Origin: Uruburuella suis
Lineage (GTDB): Bacteria; Pseudomonadota; Gammaproteobacteria; Burkholderiales; Neisseriaceae
Reading direction: 5' to 3'
NCBI RefSeq assembly: GCF_004341385.1
Contig: NZ_SLXE01000003.1
Location: 61,956 to 125,955 of the forward strand
DNA length: 64,000 bases
Below are positions 8,419-15,437 of this stretch, piece by piece; positions within the stretch are counted from its first letter, which is position 1; the number at the start of each line of letters is the position of its first letter. The translations under genes were made by a program, and so were the position numbers. A model generated the notes under the pieces. It made no database searches. It was given only the letters and a program-made list of their open reading frames with translations, and was not told where the DNA came from.

Positions 8419-9903
8419 ATGAGTGCGCAAATTGTCCAAAAAGAGGCCGTGGCGGCGGCGGCTGATGGCGGGCGCGCTTGCGCGCGCGCAGCAGACGCTG
8501 ACGCGCAAGGCCGCCCCCCTAGACTAACAGGGGGGGAGCAAGCCAAAAGCCCAAATGTCACGGGTACGGAGCAAGCTAGCCAAATTGAATATTTTTCCCA
8601 TTTCATCACAGACGGGAAAGGCCGTTTGATTGAAGTACCACAGCGCAAAGGCAAGCAAGACGGCGTATTTATTGACTGGATTAGCTTTACTTTTCACGAA
8701 GATACCTTGTTGCAATATTCAAAATGCCCGTTGGTCTCTGACAATGAATATATGTATGTCTTGAGTGCTGAGCTTAAGCGCATTTTCGGATTCGGCATTT
8801 CGCACAAGTGCAAATCAAAGGGAAACAAGTTTTATGAAATGATGTTTCGGCTTGGCTCAGATGAAGCCGATTATGGTGAAGTTCATTACGGCGGCCAGCG
8901 TGACACCGTTTTGATTGAGCTTAAAGGCTTGGGCTGCAACTTGGCAGAAAAAGGCTGGGAAAGCCGCTTGTGCGAATTTTTAAAATCAGCCCTGCGCCCC
9001 CGCATAACCCGTGTTGATTTGGCATTGGATTTTTTCAGCGGTGAATACAGTCCTGAACAAGCGCTTTTAGATCACGATAACGGCTTTTTCGACAATCACA
9101 ATATGCGCCCGAAATCTGAAATGTATGGCACTTCATGGCGCAAGGAAGACGGTAGCGGCAAGACGTTTTATATCGGCAAAAAGAAGAACGCCCGTTTTGT
9201 GCGTGTGTATGAGAAAGGCCGCCAGCTTGGCGATAAAGATAGCAAATGGTGCCGTTTTGAAATCCAGTTCAATCATGGTGATATAGAAATTCCCTTGGAT
9301 ATCCTGCTTGATGAAGGTGGCTATTTCTCCGGTGCATTTCCCATTTGTTCAACTTTTGAAAATATGAGCCAAGAAAAGCGCATTGCAGTGCGTGAAAAAA
9401 CATTGAATTTGAGTTTTGAGCACAAGATTAAGCATGCCAAAAATGCGGTTGGCCGTCTGATAAATTTTATGGTTGATGTCGGCTTAGATGAAAAGCAAAT
9501 TGTGGAAATGCTCAAATCTGATGATGACGGAAAATATCCAAAAGGGCTTGAGCCTGAACGCTTTGACGTGGAAGAACTGTTAAATCATAAGCAAGATGAA
9601 TATTTGCACAATTCAGCCGAAGCCGATTTAGCTCGTGAAATGGATGAATATTTAAGCTTTGTAACGTCATCGGAATTTAAAGGCAATGAGCGGCTTCTTC
9701 CGTTTGAAACAAAGCTGAATAAGCAGGATGAAGAATATGAAGTTTGGCTATCCCGCCAAAACATGAAAATGTCATCGGAAGCAAAGCAGCTTGAACATGC
9801 AGAATTTGAACATCAGGAAATGATAGCCCGTATCAAATGGCAGAATATGAAATATAAGTATTCGCTGGCAACTTTTAAGAATTACCGCAAAAAACCGTTT
9901 TAA
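8419..9903 (+). CDS. Phage replication initiation protein (Rep_trans family)
   Basis: The ATG at 8419 (product 494 residues) is preferred to the in-frame ATG at 8404, which overlaps the previous gene; no strong SD is visible for either. Residues 1-55 are Ala/Arg-rich and low-complexity. Then come motifs of rolling-circle initiators: GVFIDWISFTFHED, RPRITRVDLALDFFSGEYS, and FYIGKKKNARFVRVYEKGRQ followed by WCRFEIQF. It would nick the double-stranded phage DNA at the plus origin and start rolling-circle replication, like RstA/pII of other inoviruses. The first 120 bp have GC-rich stretches and runs of C6 and G7 (8514-8519, 8530-8536), so the N-terminal extension may be variable or mis-assigned. 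Confidence 0.85.
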   Translation: MSAQIVQKEAVAAAADGGRACARAADADAQGRPPRLTGGEQAKSPNVTGTEQASQIEYFSHFITDGKGRLIEVPQRKGKQDGVFIDWISFTFHEDTLLQYSKCPLVSDNEYMYVLSAELKRIFGFGISHKCKSKGNKFYEMMFRLGSDEADYGEVHYGGQRDTVLIELKGLGCNLAEKGWESRLCEFLKSALRPRITRVDLALDFFSGEYSPEQALLDHDNGFFDNHNMRPKSEMYGTSWRKEDGSGKTFYIGKKKNARFVRVYEKGRQLGDKDSKWCRFEIQFNHGDIEIPLDILLDEGGYFSGAFPICSTFENMSQEKRIAVREKTLNLSFEHKIKHAKNAVGRLINFMVDVGLDEKQIVEMLKSDDDGKYPKGLEPERFDVEELLNHKQDEYLHNSAEADLAREMDEYLSFVTSSEFKGNERLLPFETKLNKQDEEYEVWLSRQNMKMSSEAKQLEHAEFEHQEMIARIKWQNMKYKYSLATFKNYRKKPF

Positions 9904-9935
9904 GAAAACCCCTCCCTAAATTGAAAGGAAATGAA

Positions 9936-10253
9936 ATGTTTGAACAAAATCAGATTGTCCAATACCCCGCAACTTTGTTGGGTGCAAAGAAATTCAAGGG
10001 CGATATCGACGGTAACAAAATCGATAGCTGTACCGTGCTCGTTGCCACGCAAATGCCGTCTCAAACGGGCAATGCAGTGGGCTTTACAGCGGCCAATATG
10101 CGCTTTGGCGATTCCGACAATTTCAAGCGCTTGGAAAACCTCAAATTTCCCATTGCGGTCGTAATCACGGTTGAAATGACTTCAACGGGCAAAGGCTTAT
10201 CGCCTGTACTTCGTGATTTCAGTGTTCAGCCTCAAGCGCCTGCCAAGTCTTAA
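9936..10253 (+). CDS. Phage single-stranded DNA-binding protein (pV-like)
   Basis: 105 residues from the ATG at 9936, chosen because AAAGGA is 7 bp upstream; a TTG 15 bp earlier is in frame but lacks a good SD. The sequence alternates short beta-strands (IVQYPATLLGAKKFKGD, SCTVLVATQM, FPIAVVITVEM), as expected for an OB-fold. Its position right after Rep is that of the ssDNA-binding protein that coats progeny strands in filamentous phages. The assignment rests on size, fold pattern and gene order, not on a unique motif. Confidence 0.65.
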   Translation: MFEQNQIVQYPATLLGAKKFKGDIDGNKIDSCTVLVATQMPSQTGNAVGFTAANMRFGDSDNFKRLENLKFPIAVVITVEMTSTGKGLSPVLRDFSVQPQAPAKS

Positions 10254-10260
10254 CTGAAAA

Positions 10261-10269
10261 GGGGGGGGG
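10261..10269 (+). repeat. Homopolymeric G9 tract in a ribosome-binding region
   Basis: Nine consecutive G residues immediately 5' of CTTT-ATG (start codon 10274). Tracts of eight or more G are typical slipped-strand phase-variation sites in Neisseria. Confidence 0.8.
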
Positions 10270-10273
10270 CTTT

Positions 10274-10480
10274 ATGTCTCAATTTGAAGAAAAGTACATC
10301 GTTCAGGATTTGGAAACACATGAGTTTCTCTATCCTGATCCGTTCGGGGATGTCGGCCAAACACCCAATATTAAATCTGCGGGTCATTACGACACGCGAG
10401 AAGACGCATTAAGCGCGGGTGTGGAAGAAATCGGGAATGAGTTTGTTATTTTCTCGTTTTTTGTAAGAGCCGAAAAATAA
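10274..10480 (+). CDS. Small acidic phage protein of unknown function
   Basis: 68 residues, acidic (MSQFEEKYIVQDLETHEFLYPDPF...), no membrane segment or signal peptide. Its only Shine-Dalgarno is the G9 tract 5 bp upstream of the ATG, so changes in tract length would alter spacing and perhaps its expression. It lies between the ssDNA-binding protein and the major coat protein. The repeated Glu/Asp and aromatic residues give no family hint that I recognise. Confidence 0.6.
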   Translation: MSQFEEKYIVQDLETHEFLYPDPFGDVGQTPNIKSAGHYDTREDALSAGVEEIGNEFVIFSFFVRAEK

Positions 10481-10557
10481 CCAGTTTCAAGCTCGGCGGG
10501 TGGCTTGGATATCCTTCACATAGCCCGCAACATCTATTTTTTTAAAGGAAAACAATC

Positions 10558-10776
10558 ATGAAATTCATGAATCAAGCAAAGCGCCACGGCGCAAAACTGG
10601 CTGTTGTAGTGGCCGCTCCGCTCGCCTTGGCTGCGCAAGCCTATGCGGCAATCCCTGAAGAAGCAAAAACCGCCATTGAAGGCGCAAAATCTGATGGTAT
10701 TGAAGCCGGTTGGCTCGTAATTGGTGCTATTGCTGCTCTTTTCGTCTTCTCACTCGTTCGCCGTGTTTTGCGCTAA
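10558..10776 (+). CDS. Major coat protein (pVIII-like)
   Basis: 72 residues with a 30-residue signal peptide (basic N-terminus KRHGAKLAVVVAAPLALAAQAYA, cleavage after AYA). The mature chain is 42 residues: an acidic amphipathic start (AIPEEAKTAIEGAKSDG), one membrane helix (AGWLVIGAIAALFVF) and a basic tail (RRVLR). This is the exact architecture of filamentous phage major coats, in which the basic end contacts DNA inside the virion. A strong SD (AAAGGAAAA) precedes the ATG. The next gene encodes a longer relative of this protein. Confidence 0.9.
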   Translation: MKFMNQAKRHGAKLAVVVAAPLALAAQAYAAIPEEAKTAIEGAKSDGIEAGWLVIGAIAALFVFSLVRRVLR

Positions 10777-10787
10777 GAAGGCCTGAA

Positions 10788-11063
10788 ATGTACTACCAAG
10801 TCGGAAATCAATGTTTAGAGCAGCAACAGGCCGAAAACGTCTATTTCGGCTTGGTGGTACCTGTGCTTACACAAGAGGGCCAAATCATAAAGCCCGAACA
10901 CAACGGCACTGCGTGGCAGCTAAACGGCCAAATCATCCAAGCAAATCTGCCCGAATGCAATCCTGCCGAAAGCGTTAAGAACGGCTTAGAAATCGGCTGG
11001 CTCGTCTTTGGCGTTATGGCCGCGTGCTACTTTGTAATTGTCATAAAAAGGCTGCTTAAATGA
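10788..11063 (+). CDS. Minor coat-like membrane protein, paralogous to the major coat
   Basis: 91 residues from the ATG at 10788; the longer in-frame ORF starts inside the coat gene and has no SD. The C-terminal 26 residues (GLEIGWLVFGVMAACYFVIV plus IKRLLK) closely match the C-terminus of the major coat (GIEAGWLVIGAIAALFVFSL plus VRRVLR). In front is a 65-residue hydrophilic domain with two Cys residues and no signal peptide. It looks like a coat protein whose short N-terminus was replaced by a larger domain. It begins 11 bp after the coat stop and its stop overlaps the next start (ATGA). A virion-tip or minor coat role is inference. Confidence 0.75.
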   Translation: MYYQVGNQCLEQQQAENVYFGLVVPVLTQEGQIIKPEHNGTAWQLNGQIIQANLPECNPAESVKNGLEIGWLVFGVMAACYFVIVIKRLLK

Positions 11064-11131
11064 TTGATATCTACTTTTTGCTAGGCCTTGCCGTGCCCGT
11101 CATCATCGGCATGATGATTTTTAAAGACTGA
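11060..11131 (+). CDS. 23-residue hydrophobic peptide (pVII/pIX-like)
   Basis: The ATG at 11060 overlaps the previous stop as ATGA, implying translational coupling. The peptide is MIDIYFLLGLAVPVIIGMMI followed by FKD: one membrane helix with a charged end. Ff phages have similarly tiny membrane proteins (pVII and pIX, about 32 residues) that cap the end that emerges first. The position after the coat genes fits such a role. It is too short for homology to be decisive. Confidence 0.5.
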   Translation: MIDIYFLLGLAVPVIIGMMIFKD

Positions 11132-11186
11132 TAAATATGCTAAATTCACGCTTTCGACAAACCAATAACGAAAGTGAGAATTTAAG

Positions 11187-11513
11187 ATGTTTTATATCAC
11201 AGAAGACGAATTAAGATTCAAACAAGATACGGTTAAAGAATATTTTAATCAAAAGCTTAATGCTATCTGCATGTCTGAATTATTTATTTTGAAAGATAAA
11301 TATCCTGTCAATGCAGATTATTTTATTAACTTCGCAAAAAGCTATTTTCAATTTTATTTGAATAGAACTTATTTAGATGATGTTGTCGTCTTTTTTGAGG
11401 ATGGTTCTATTTTGAAAATTCATTTTAATGAAAATGGGTTCAGTTGGTCGGAACATTATGATAGTCAAATTTCAACTGCATTTTATTATGGCCGTTATTC
11501 TATTCGGCTTTAG
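11187..11513 (+). CDS. Phage protein of unknown function
   Basis: 108 residues, rich in Phe, Tyr, Asp and Lys, with no signal peptide or membrane segment and a much lower GC content than the chromosome. It overlaps the start of the adsorption-protein gene by 56 bp. A small hairpin (CACGCTTTCG / CGAAAGTG, 11147-11176) lies between the coat cluster and this gene and could reduce read-through transcription from the coat genes. I do not recognise a family. Confidence 0.6.
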   Translation: MFYITEDELRFKQDTVKEYFNQKLNAICMSELFILKDKYPVNADYFINFAKSYFQFYLNRTYLDDVVVFFEDGSILKIHFNENGFSWSEHYDSQISTAFYYGRYSIRL

Positions 11514-13032
11514 TTTTGTCGCGTTTAGTGCTGAATTGCAGGTCGTGCCGTCTACAGGTAAATTAGGTTATCCCGTTGGTGATTACAATGCTAACGGTAT
11601 TCGTACTTGGAGAACCTTAGACGGCAATTTTGTTAAAGAGTATTCGGCTAAATATGATAGAAATTTGTTCATTCGTGATTTAGAGCGCAAAGTTCGTTCC
11701 GCCAATACCGTCCCCGTTGTCATAAATAAAAAAGTCCCCAAAAAAACAGTACTAACAAACCTCTTGAAGCTCGCTCGTGTCGGCGGTGGCGCTGCTGTGG
11801 GTGTCGGCACCGGCCCCGTTGGTTGGGCTTACAACGCCTACACCGCCTATACGCTTGTTGAGCCACTTTTGAGGGCAGAAGATTACGTTTGGGATAATGA
11901 CAAAAAGGATTTTGTCACAACAAAAGACTACGTCATGGTCGTAGAAGCGTCTGACAATAAACAAACTATTATGGCGCGATATGGCATATCAAAAGATAGC
12001 TATAAATATGGCTACACCTCGTATAAATACGCCGCTGACGGCCTATGCAATAAAGCTACATCTTTACTGAAGCATACTATTGCTCGCGGTGCGTTTCACG
12101 ATTACACGCCTAATGGCTCGCTCTATACCGGTATTTGTGAGGTTGTTAAAAATGGTGATGAAAGAGCTTTGGCAATTTGGCGAATAGAGGAAAATAGGGA
12201 TAAAGTAATAACACAATCGGAATTTGATGAAATTATCGGCCCTCAGGCCGATCAGTCACCAGATAGATTTGTAAACGCAACCGCCTATCAAAGTGGTGAA
12301 GTCCCCGGCGAATCTGAAGCAGGCGTAACCGTCCTCAACAATACGACAGCACAATCATTGCCCTACACAAACGCCAATGGGCAAGTTGTACAAACCGTTT
12401 GGAATTTTACAACCATCATCAACGCCGCCGGCCAGCCTGAAACGCGTGTCACCTCTCACGATGTGCCACGCCCCGATTTGCAACCCGATTCCCCGCAAGC
12501 GCCAAGTACGGGCGGTAGCACCGGTTCAAACCCCGGCAGCAACACAGGCGGCCAGCCCGGTTCAGACGGTTCGCCCGGTTCAGACGGTTCACCCGGCTCA
12601 GACGGTTCGCCCGGTTCAGACGGTTCACCCGGTTCAGACGGCCAGCCAAAACCTAACCCAAATCCCAATCCCAATCCAAACCCTAATCCAAATCCAGACG
12701 ATAAGCCTGATGAAAAGCCGCAAGAAGGCTTCTTGTGTAGCCTTTTCCCCGATATTCTCGCCTGCCAGCTAATGGGTGAGCCTGATGAATCTATATTTGA
12801 TGATATAGAAATACCTCAAGCAGTTAATGATACGACTTGGCAGCCAGATAATTTTTTACCGTTAAACGGTGTTTGTCCTCAACCTAAAATTTTTCATGTT
12901 GTTGGCCGCGAATTCAGGATTGATTATTCCCCTTTATGTTCTTTTTTGGAAAATGTCCGTTTCATGATCCTTTTGGCTTTTACTGTTGCAGCTGCTTATA
13001 TAAGCTTTGGCGGATTGAGGAGTGATAAATAA
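11458..13032 (+). CDS. TspB-like phage adsorption/surface protein (pIII position)
   Basis: 524 residues from the ATG at 11458, which gives a proper signal peptide (MIVKFQLHFIMAVILFGFSF...VAFSA); an in-frame ATG 30 bp earlier does not improve it. Layout: N-terminal domain (to about 310), a low-complexity region with PGSDG repeats and then Asn-Pro repeats (about 350-420), a Cys-containing C-terminal domain (LCSLFPDILACQL, NGVCPQPKIF, SPLCSF) and one C-terminal membrane helix (FMILLAFTVAAAYISF). This matches the TspB proteins encoded by Neisseria filamentous prophages, and the position and membrane anchor of pIII. It probably anchors at the phage tip and mediates pilus or cell binding; TspB of meningococcus is reported to bind immunoglobulin. 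Confidence 0.8.
   Translation: MIVKFQLHFIMAVILFGFSFVAFSAELQVVPSTGKLGYPVGDYNANGIRTWRTLDGNFVKEYSAKYDRNLFIRDLERKVRSANTVPVVINKKVPKKTVLTNLLKLARVGGGAAVGVGTGPVGWAYNAYTAYTLVEPLLRAEDYVWDNDKKDFVTTKDYVMVVEASDNKQTIMARYGISKDSYKYGYTSYKYAADGLCNKATSLLKHTIARGAFHDYTPNGSLYTGICEVVKNGDERALAIWRIEENRDKVITQSEFDEIIGPQADQSPDRFVNATAYQSGEVPGESEAGVTVLNNTTAQSLPYTNANGQVVQTVWNFTTIINAAGQPETRVTSHDVPRPDLQPDSPQAPSTGGSTGSNPGSNTGGQPGSDGSPGSDGSPGSDGSPGSDGSPGSDGQPKPNPNPNPNPNPNPNPDDKPDEKPQEGFLCSLFPDILACQLMGEPDESIFDDIEIPQAVNDTTWQPDNFLPLNGVCPQPKIFHVVGREFRIDYSPLCSFLENVRFMILLAFTVAAAYISFGGLRSDK
12559..12645 (+). repeat. 18-bp tandem repeats built on a DUS-like core
   Basis: Four 18-bp units (GGTTCAGACGGTTCRCCC, one with GGCTCA) and a fifth partial unit encode Gly-Ser-Asp-Gly-Ser-Pro. 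Each contains a 9-bp TCAGACGGT/TTCAGACGG core and the last carries the full 10-bp TTCAGACGGC. A run of six-base AAYCCN repeats encoding Asn-Pro follows at about 12652-12700. Confidence 0.85.
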
Positions 13033-13328
13033 TGCCTGTTGCTTTGATACCATTTATAGCGTTGACGCTCAAATATCTTGTTGTAAGGTTGTTGATTGCG
13101 TTTGGTGTTGCCGCTGTTACATATGCTGGTTATTCCGTTGCAATGACTACTTTTAAAGACTACATAGTTCAAAATATGCAGTCTATGCCTGTTGATATAT
13201 TGAATCTCCTTTTAATTTCGGGGTTTGGCCAAGGTTTGGGCTATATATTTGGTGCATTCGCTTTTAAGGTCGCTATGACAACAATTAACAAAATAACTAT
13301 GCTAGTACCGGCTGGGGGTAAATCATGA
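13032..13328 (+). CDS. pVI-like minor capsid protein (DUF2523 type)
   Basis: 98 residues, strongly hydrophobic, with two or three membrane helices (ALIPFIALTLKYLVVRLLIAF, then VAAVTYAGYSVAM, then LNLLLISGFGQGLGYIFGAF). This size and pattern, between the adsorption protein and Zot, is typical of DUF2523 inovirus proteins, the counterpart of Ff pVI at the virion tip. The start overlaps the previous stop (TAATG) and its own stop overlaps the Zot start (ATGA), so the three genes are probably translationally coupled. Confidence 0.75.
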   Translation: MPVALIPFIALTLKYLVVRLLIAFGVAAVTYAGYSVAMTTFKDYIVQNMQSMPVDILNLLLISGFGQGLGYIFGAFAFKVAMTTINKITMLVPAGGKS

Positions 13329-14467
13329 TCTATTTATTCACAGGCAACATGGGCACCGGCAAAACAAGCCGCGTGGTCGCCATGATTTTAGACAACGAAG
13401 ACAATCTATTTAAAATGACGCTGGAAGACGGCACCGAAGTAGATAGGCCGCTTTATTTTTGCCACGTTGACGGCTTAAACGCCAAAAAGTTCAAGGCTCA
13501 CGAACTAACAGAAGAGCAAATTCAGGCCGCCCCGCTGCGTGATGTGATACCGCAAGGCGCGGTGTTAATCGTGGACGAAGCACATTACACCTATCCCGTT
13601 CGGGCAGCGGCTCGCGGTGTGCCGCCCTATATCCAAGAATTGACTGAGCTGCGTCACCACGGCCACACCGTTATCTTGATGACCCAACACCCCAGCCAGC
13701 TTGATATTTTTGTCCGCAACCTCGTTTCGAAACATACACATATTGAGCGTAAAGCCATCGGCCTGAAGCAATACAGTTGGTACAAATGCGTTACCAGCCT
13801 AGACAATCCCGCCGCCGTATCAGGCGTTGAATCATCAGGCTTCAAGCCGCCTAAAAAAGCGTTTCCGTATTATAAATCATCCAATCAGCATAAAGGTATG
13901 CGCCAGAAGATACCTAAAGCCGTCTGGGCGCTTGTGCTGATTTTGGGTTTTATCGGCTGGAAAGGCTACGGCGTTTATAGTTCATACCAGCGCGGCGTTA
14001 ATCCCGAAGTTGTACAGACACAAGAACAAAGCCAGCAAGCCGAATCAATACCTGAAATGCAGGTGTCCAATAGGGCCCCATCTGCTTCTATGGGCGGCGA
14101 TTTGACCGCCACGCTGTTTGTGCCCACGCTGGCCGAAAAGCCCGAATCCAAGCCGCTTTACAACAGCGTGCGCCAAGTAAAAACCTATGAGCGTATCGCG
14201 GCCTGCGTTGGCGGCGGCCAAAGCGGTTGCACCTGCTATAGCGATCAAGCCACGCCGCTTGCCGAAGTCACAGAAGCCATGTGCCGCGAATACGTCAAGA
14301 ACGGTATACCGTTCAACCCGTATAAAGACGATAGTCAAGCCTTTCAGGCGGCCTATAGCCAGCCTGCTGATACGCATGCCACCTCAGGCCGCCAAGTGGC
14401 CGTAATGGGCGGGAAATCGCCGCAAAGCCTCATGTACGACAATTACGCAAAAGGAGGCCTCAATTAA
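13325..14467 (+). CDS. zot: Zot/pI-family phage assembly ATPase
   Basis: 380 residues. Walker A GNMGTGKTS lies at residues 7-15 and Walker B VLIVDEAH near residue 80, followed by a conserved ELRHHGHTVILMTQHPSQLD segment. These define the Zot (zonular occludens toxin-like) domain of inovirus pI assembly proteins. A single membrane helix (AVWALVLILGFIGW, about 195-210) separates the cytoplasmic ATPase from a periplasmic tail with clustered Cys (CVGGGQSGCTCYSD). It powers extrusion of the virion through the inner membrane and partners an outer membrane secretin; no secretin gene is in the phage, so a host secretin such as PilQ is likely used (inference). Confidence 0.93.
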   Translation: MIYLFTGNMGTGKTSRVVAMILDNEDNLFKMTLEDGTEVDRPLYFCHVDGLNAKKFKAHELTEEQIQAAPLRDVIPQGAVLIVDEAHYTYPVRAAARGVPPYIQELTELRHHGHTVILMTQHPSQLDIFVRNLVSKHTHIERKAIGLKQYSWYKCVTSLDNPAAVSGVESSGFKPPKKAFPYYKSSNQHKGMRQKIPKAVWALVLILGFIGWKGYGVYSSYQRGVNPEVVQTQEQSQQAESIPEMQVSNRAPSASMGGDLTATLFVPTLAEKPESKPLYNSVRQVKTYERIAACVGGGQSGCTCYSDQATPLAEVTEAMCREYVKNGIPFNPYKDDSQAFQAAYSQPADTHATSGRQVAVMGGKSPQSLMYDNYAKGGLN

Positions 14468-14598
14468 TGAAAATCAGATATACCGATTATGAGTCTGAAC
14501 GAGATTTGAATATTCACTTCATGTGCATTATTGCTTTGGTTAATTTTGGCATGTTTGAATTCATTAGATTGTTTTTGATACTCTATTTTAATAGTTGA
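14467..14598 (+). CDS. 43-residue phage peptide of unknown function
   Basis: Starts with an ATG overlapping the Zot stop (TAATG) and preceded by AGGAGG seven bases before that stop, so translation is credible. The peptide has a charged N-terminus (MKIRYTDYESERDLNIHF) and a hydrophobic C-terminal half (MCIIALVNFGMFEFIRLFLI), probably one membrane segment. A terminator follows at 14626. Confidence 0.5.
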   Translation: MKIRYTDYESERDLNIHFMCIIALVNFGMFEFIRLFLILYFNS

Positions 14599-14625
14599 TT
14601 AAATTACTCAACCTACCAGTGCAAA

Positions 14626-14649
14626 AAACGGCCACGTTCGTGGCCGTTT
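14626..14649 (+). terminator. Terminator of the phage late operon
   Basis: A perfect 11-bp stem AAACGGCCACG-TT-CGTGGCCGTTT. It follows the last small phage gene by 27 nt. Confidence 0.75.
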
Positions 14650-14795
14650 ATAAACTGGGCGGGTTATTGACTAAACAGCATAATCAACGCTAATATAGCT
14701 CTAACGTCAATCTTGACTGTAAAAAGCAATTTCCCAAATCTCAAGGTAATTTGCATTTTAAAAATCTCCTGCTTGGTTAAAAACTCGGCAGGTAA

Positions 14796-14832
14796 AGCAA
14801 AATCCCTAAGTTGCAGCTTGGGGATTTTTGCT
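14796..14832. terminator. Bidirectional hairpin in the phage non-coding region
   Basis: AGCAAAATCCC plus AAG pairs with CTT plus GGGATTTT-GCT with a 6-nt loop, A-rich on one side and T-rich on the other. It may stop transcription entering from either direction. Confidence 0.5.
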
Positions 14833-15010
14833 TTTCCCGCCTGCTGCATTTTGGTTCCAATTGTTCAAATCTAAATCATAATTTTCCTTTCTATTTTCAG
14901 TTGATTAGTTCGTCACCGGGGATTTTTCCATTAACATAAAATCTTTCTCGTTCTGCACTTTCCCCGCTTCATCGGGATGGAGGAGCTGAGAGAGGGGCAA
15001 ACCTTAGTGA

Positions 15011-15212
15011 CACTGTTTTTTTTATCGGTCTGGTATCGCATCGGTCGGGGTTGCGATTGACTTAAAAGATGATTTGCCCGGGTTGCAAGGGGAAGGTTTG
15101 TAAAGACGGCTTTATCGTCTTTATGAATACCCCTTGCAACCCGGGCAAATTGTCTTTTAAATCGCGTTTAACCCTGACTGAAGCGATACCAGACCGATAA
15201 AAAATACCAGTG
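15011..15212. repeat. About 200-nt imperfect inverted repeat (giant hairpin)
   Basis: The left arm from CACTG at 15011, through TTTATCGGTCTGGTATCGC and TTGCCCGGGTTGCAAGGGG, pairs with the right arm through CCCCTTGCAACCCGGGCAA and GCGATACCAGACCGATAAA to CAGTG at 15212. Arms of about 90 nt match at most positions. The centre forms its own small stem AAAGACG / CGTCTTT. It lies between zot and the recombinase, where inoviruses keep the origin and packaging signal. It is the main content of the 839-bp gene-free stretch 14599-15437. Confidence 0.8.
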
Positions 15213-15430
15213 GCACGGCACGCTAAGCAACCTTACCTGAAGACGCTTCAAACCTAATCATGTACCATAAAGACGGCTCGGATATGCGCATATCCGAACC
15301 AAGGCAATCTAGGCAGTAAAGCGGCCAAAACCAGCATTAAAGTTGCCACAAAGATATGCCGGATTGCCTACCCAACTCCGAAAATTGAATATCATCAAAG
15401 CCGCTTCGGTAGGCTGTATAGATAAGGATA
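15213..15430 (+). ncRNA. Structured non-coding segment upstream of the IS110 recombinase (candidate bridge RNA)
   Basis: The segment has a perfect 20-bp palindrome (TCGGATATGCGCATATCCGA, 15278-15297). A second stem pairs AGGCAATC (15302-15309) and GGCA (15312-15315) with TGCC (15357-15360) and GATTGCCT (15362-15369), leaving a loop of about 41 nt. IS110-group elements are known to encode a bridge RNA with looped stems in the non-coding end upstream of the recombinase. That this RNA exists here is inference from position and foldability only. Confidence 0.3.
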
Positions 15431-15437
15431 ATTGCCC

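Noticed and set aside
12449..12674. Repeat-rich minus-strand ORFs inside the tspB-like gene
   Set aside because: They arise from the 18-bp tandem repeat; the sense ORF is far longer and fits the phage gene order.
14664..14849. 61-residue ORF on the minus strand in the phage non-coding region
   Set aside because: It overlaps a bidirectional hairpin and has no clear SD or family; it looks like a by-product of AT-rich non-coding DNA.
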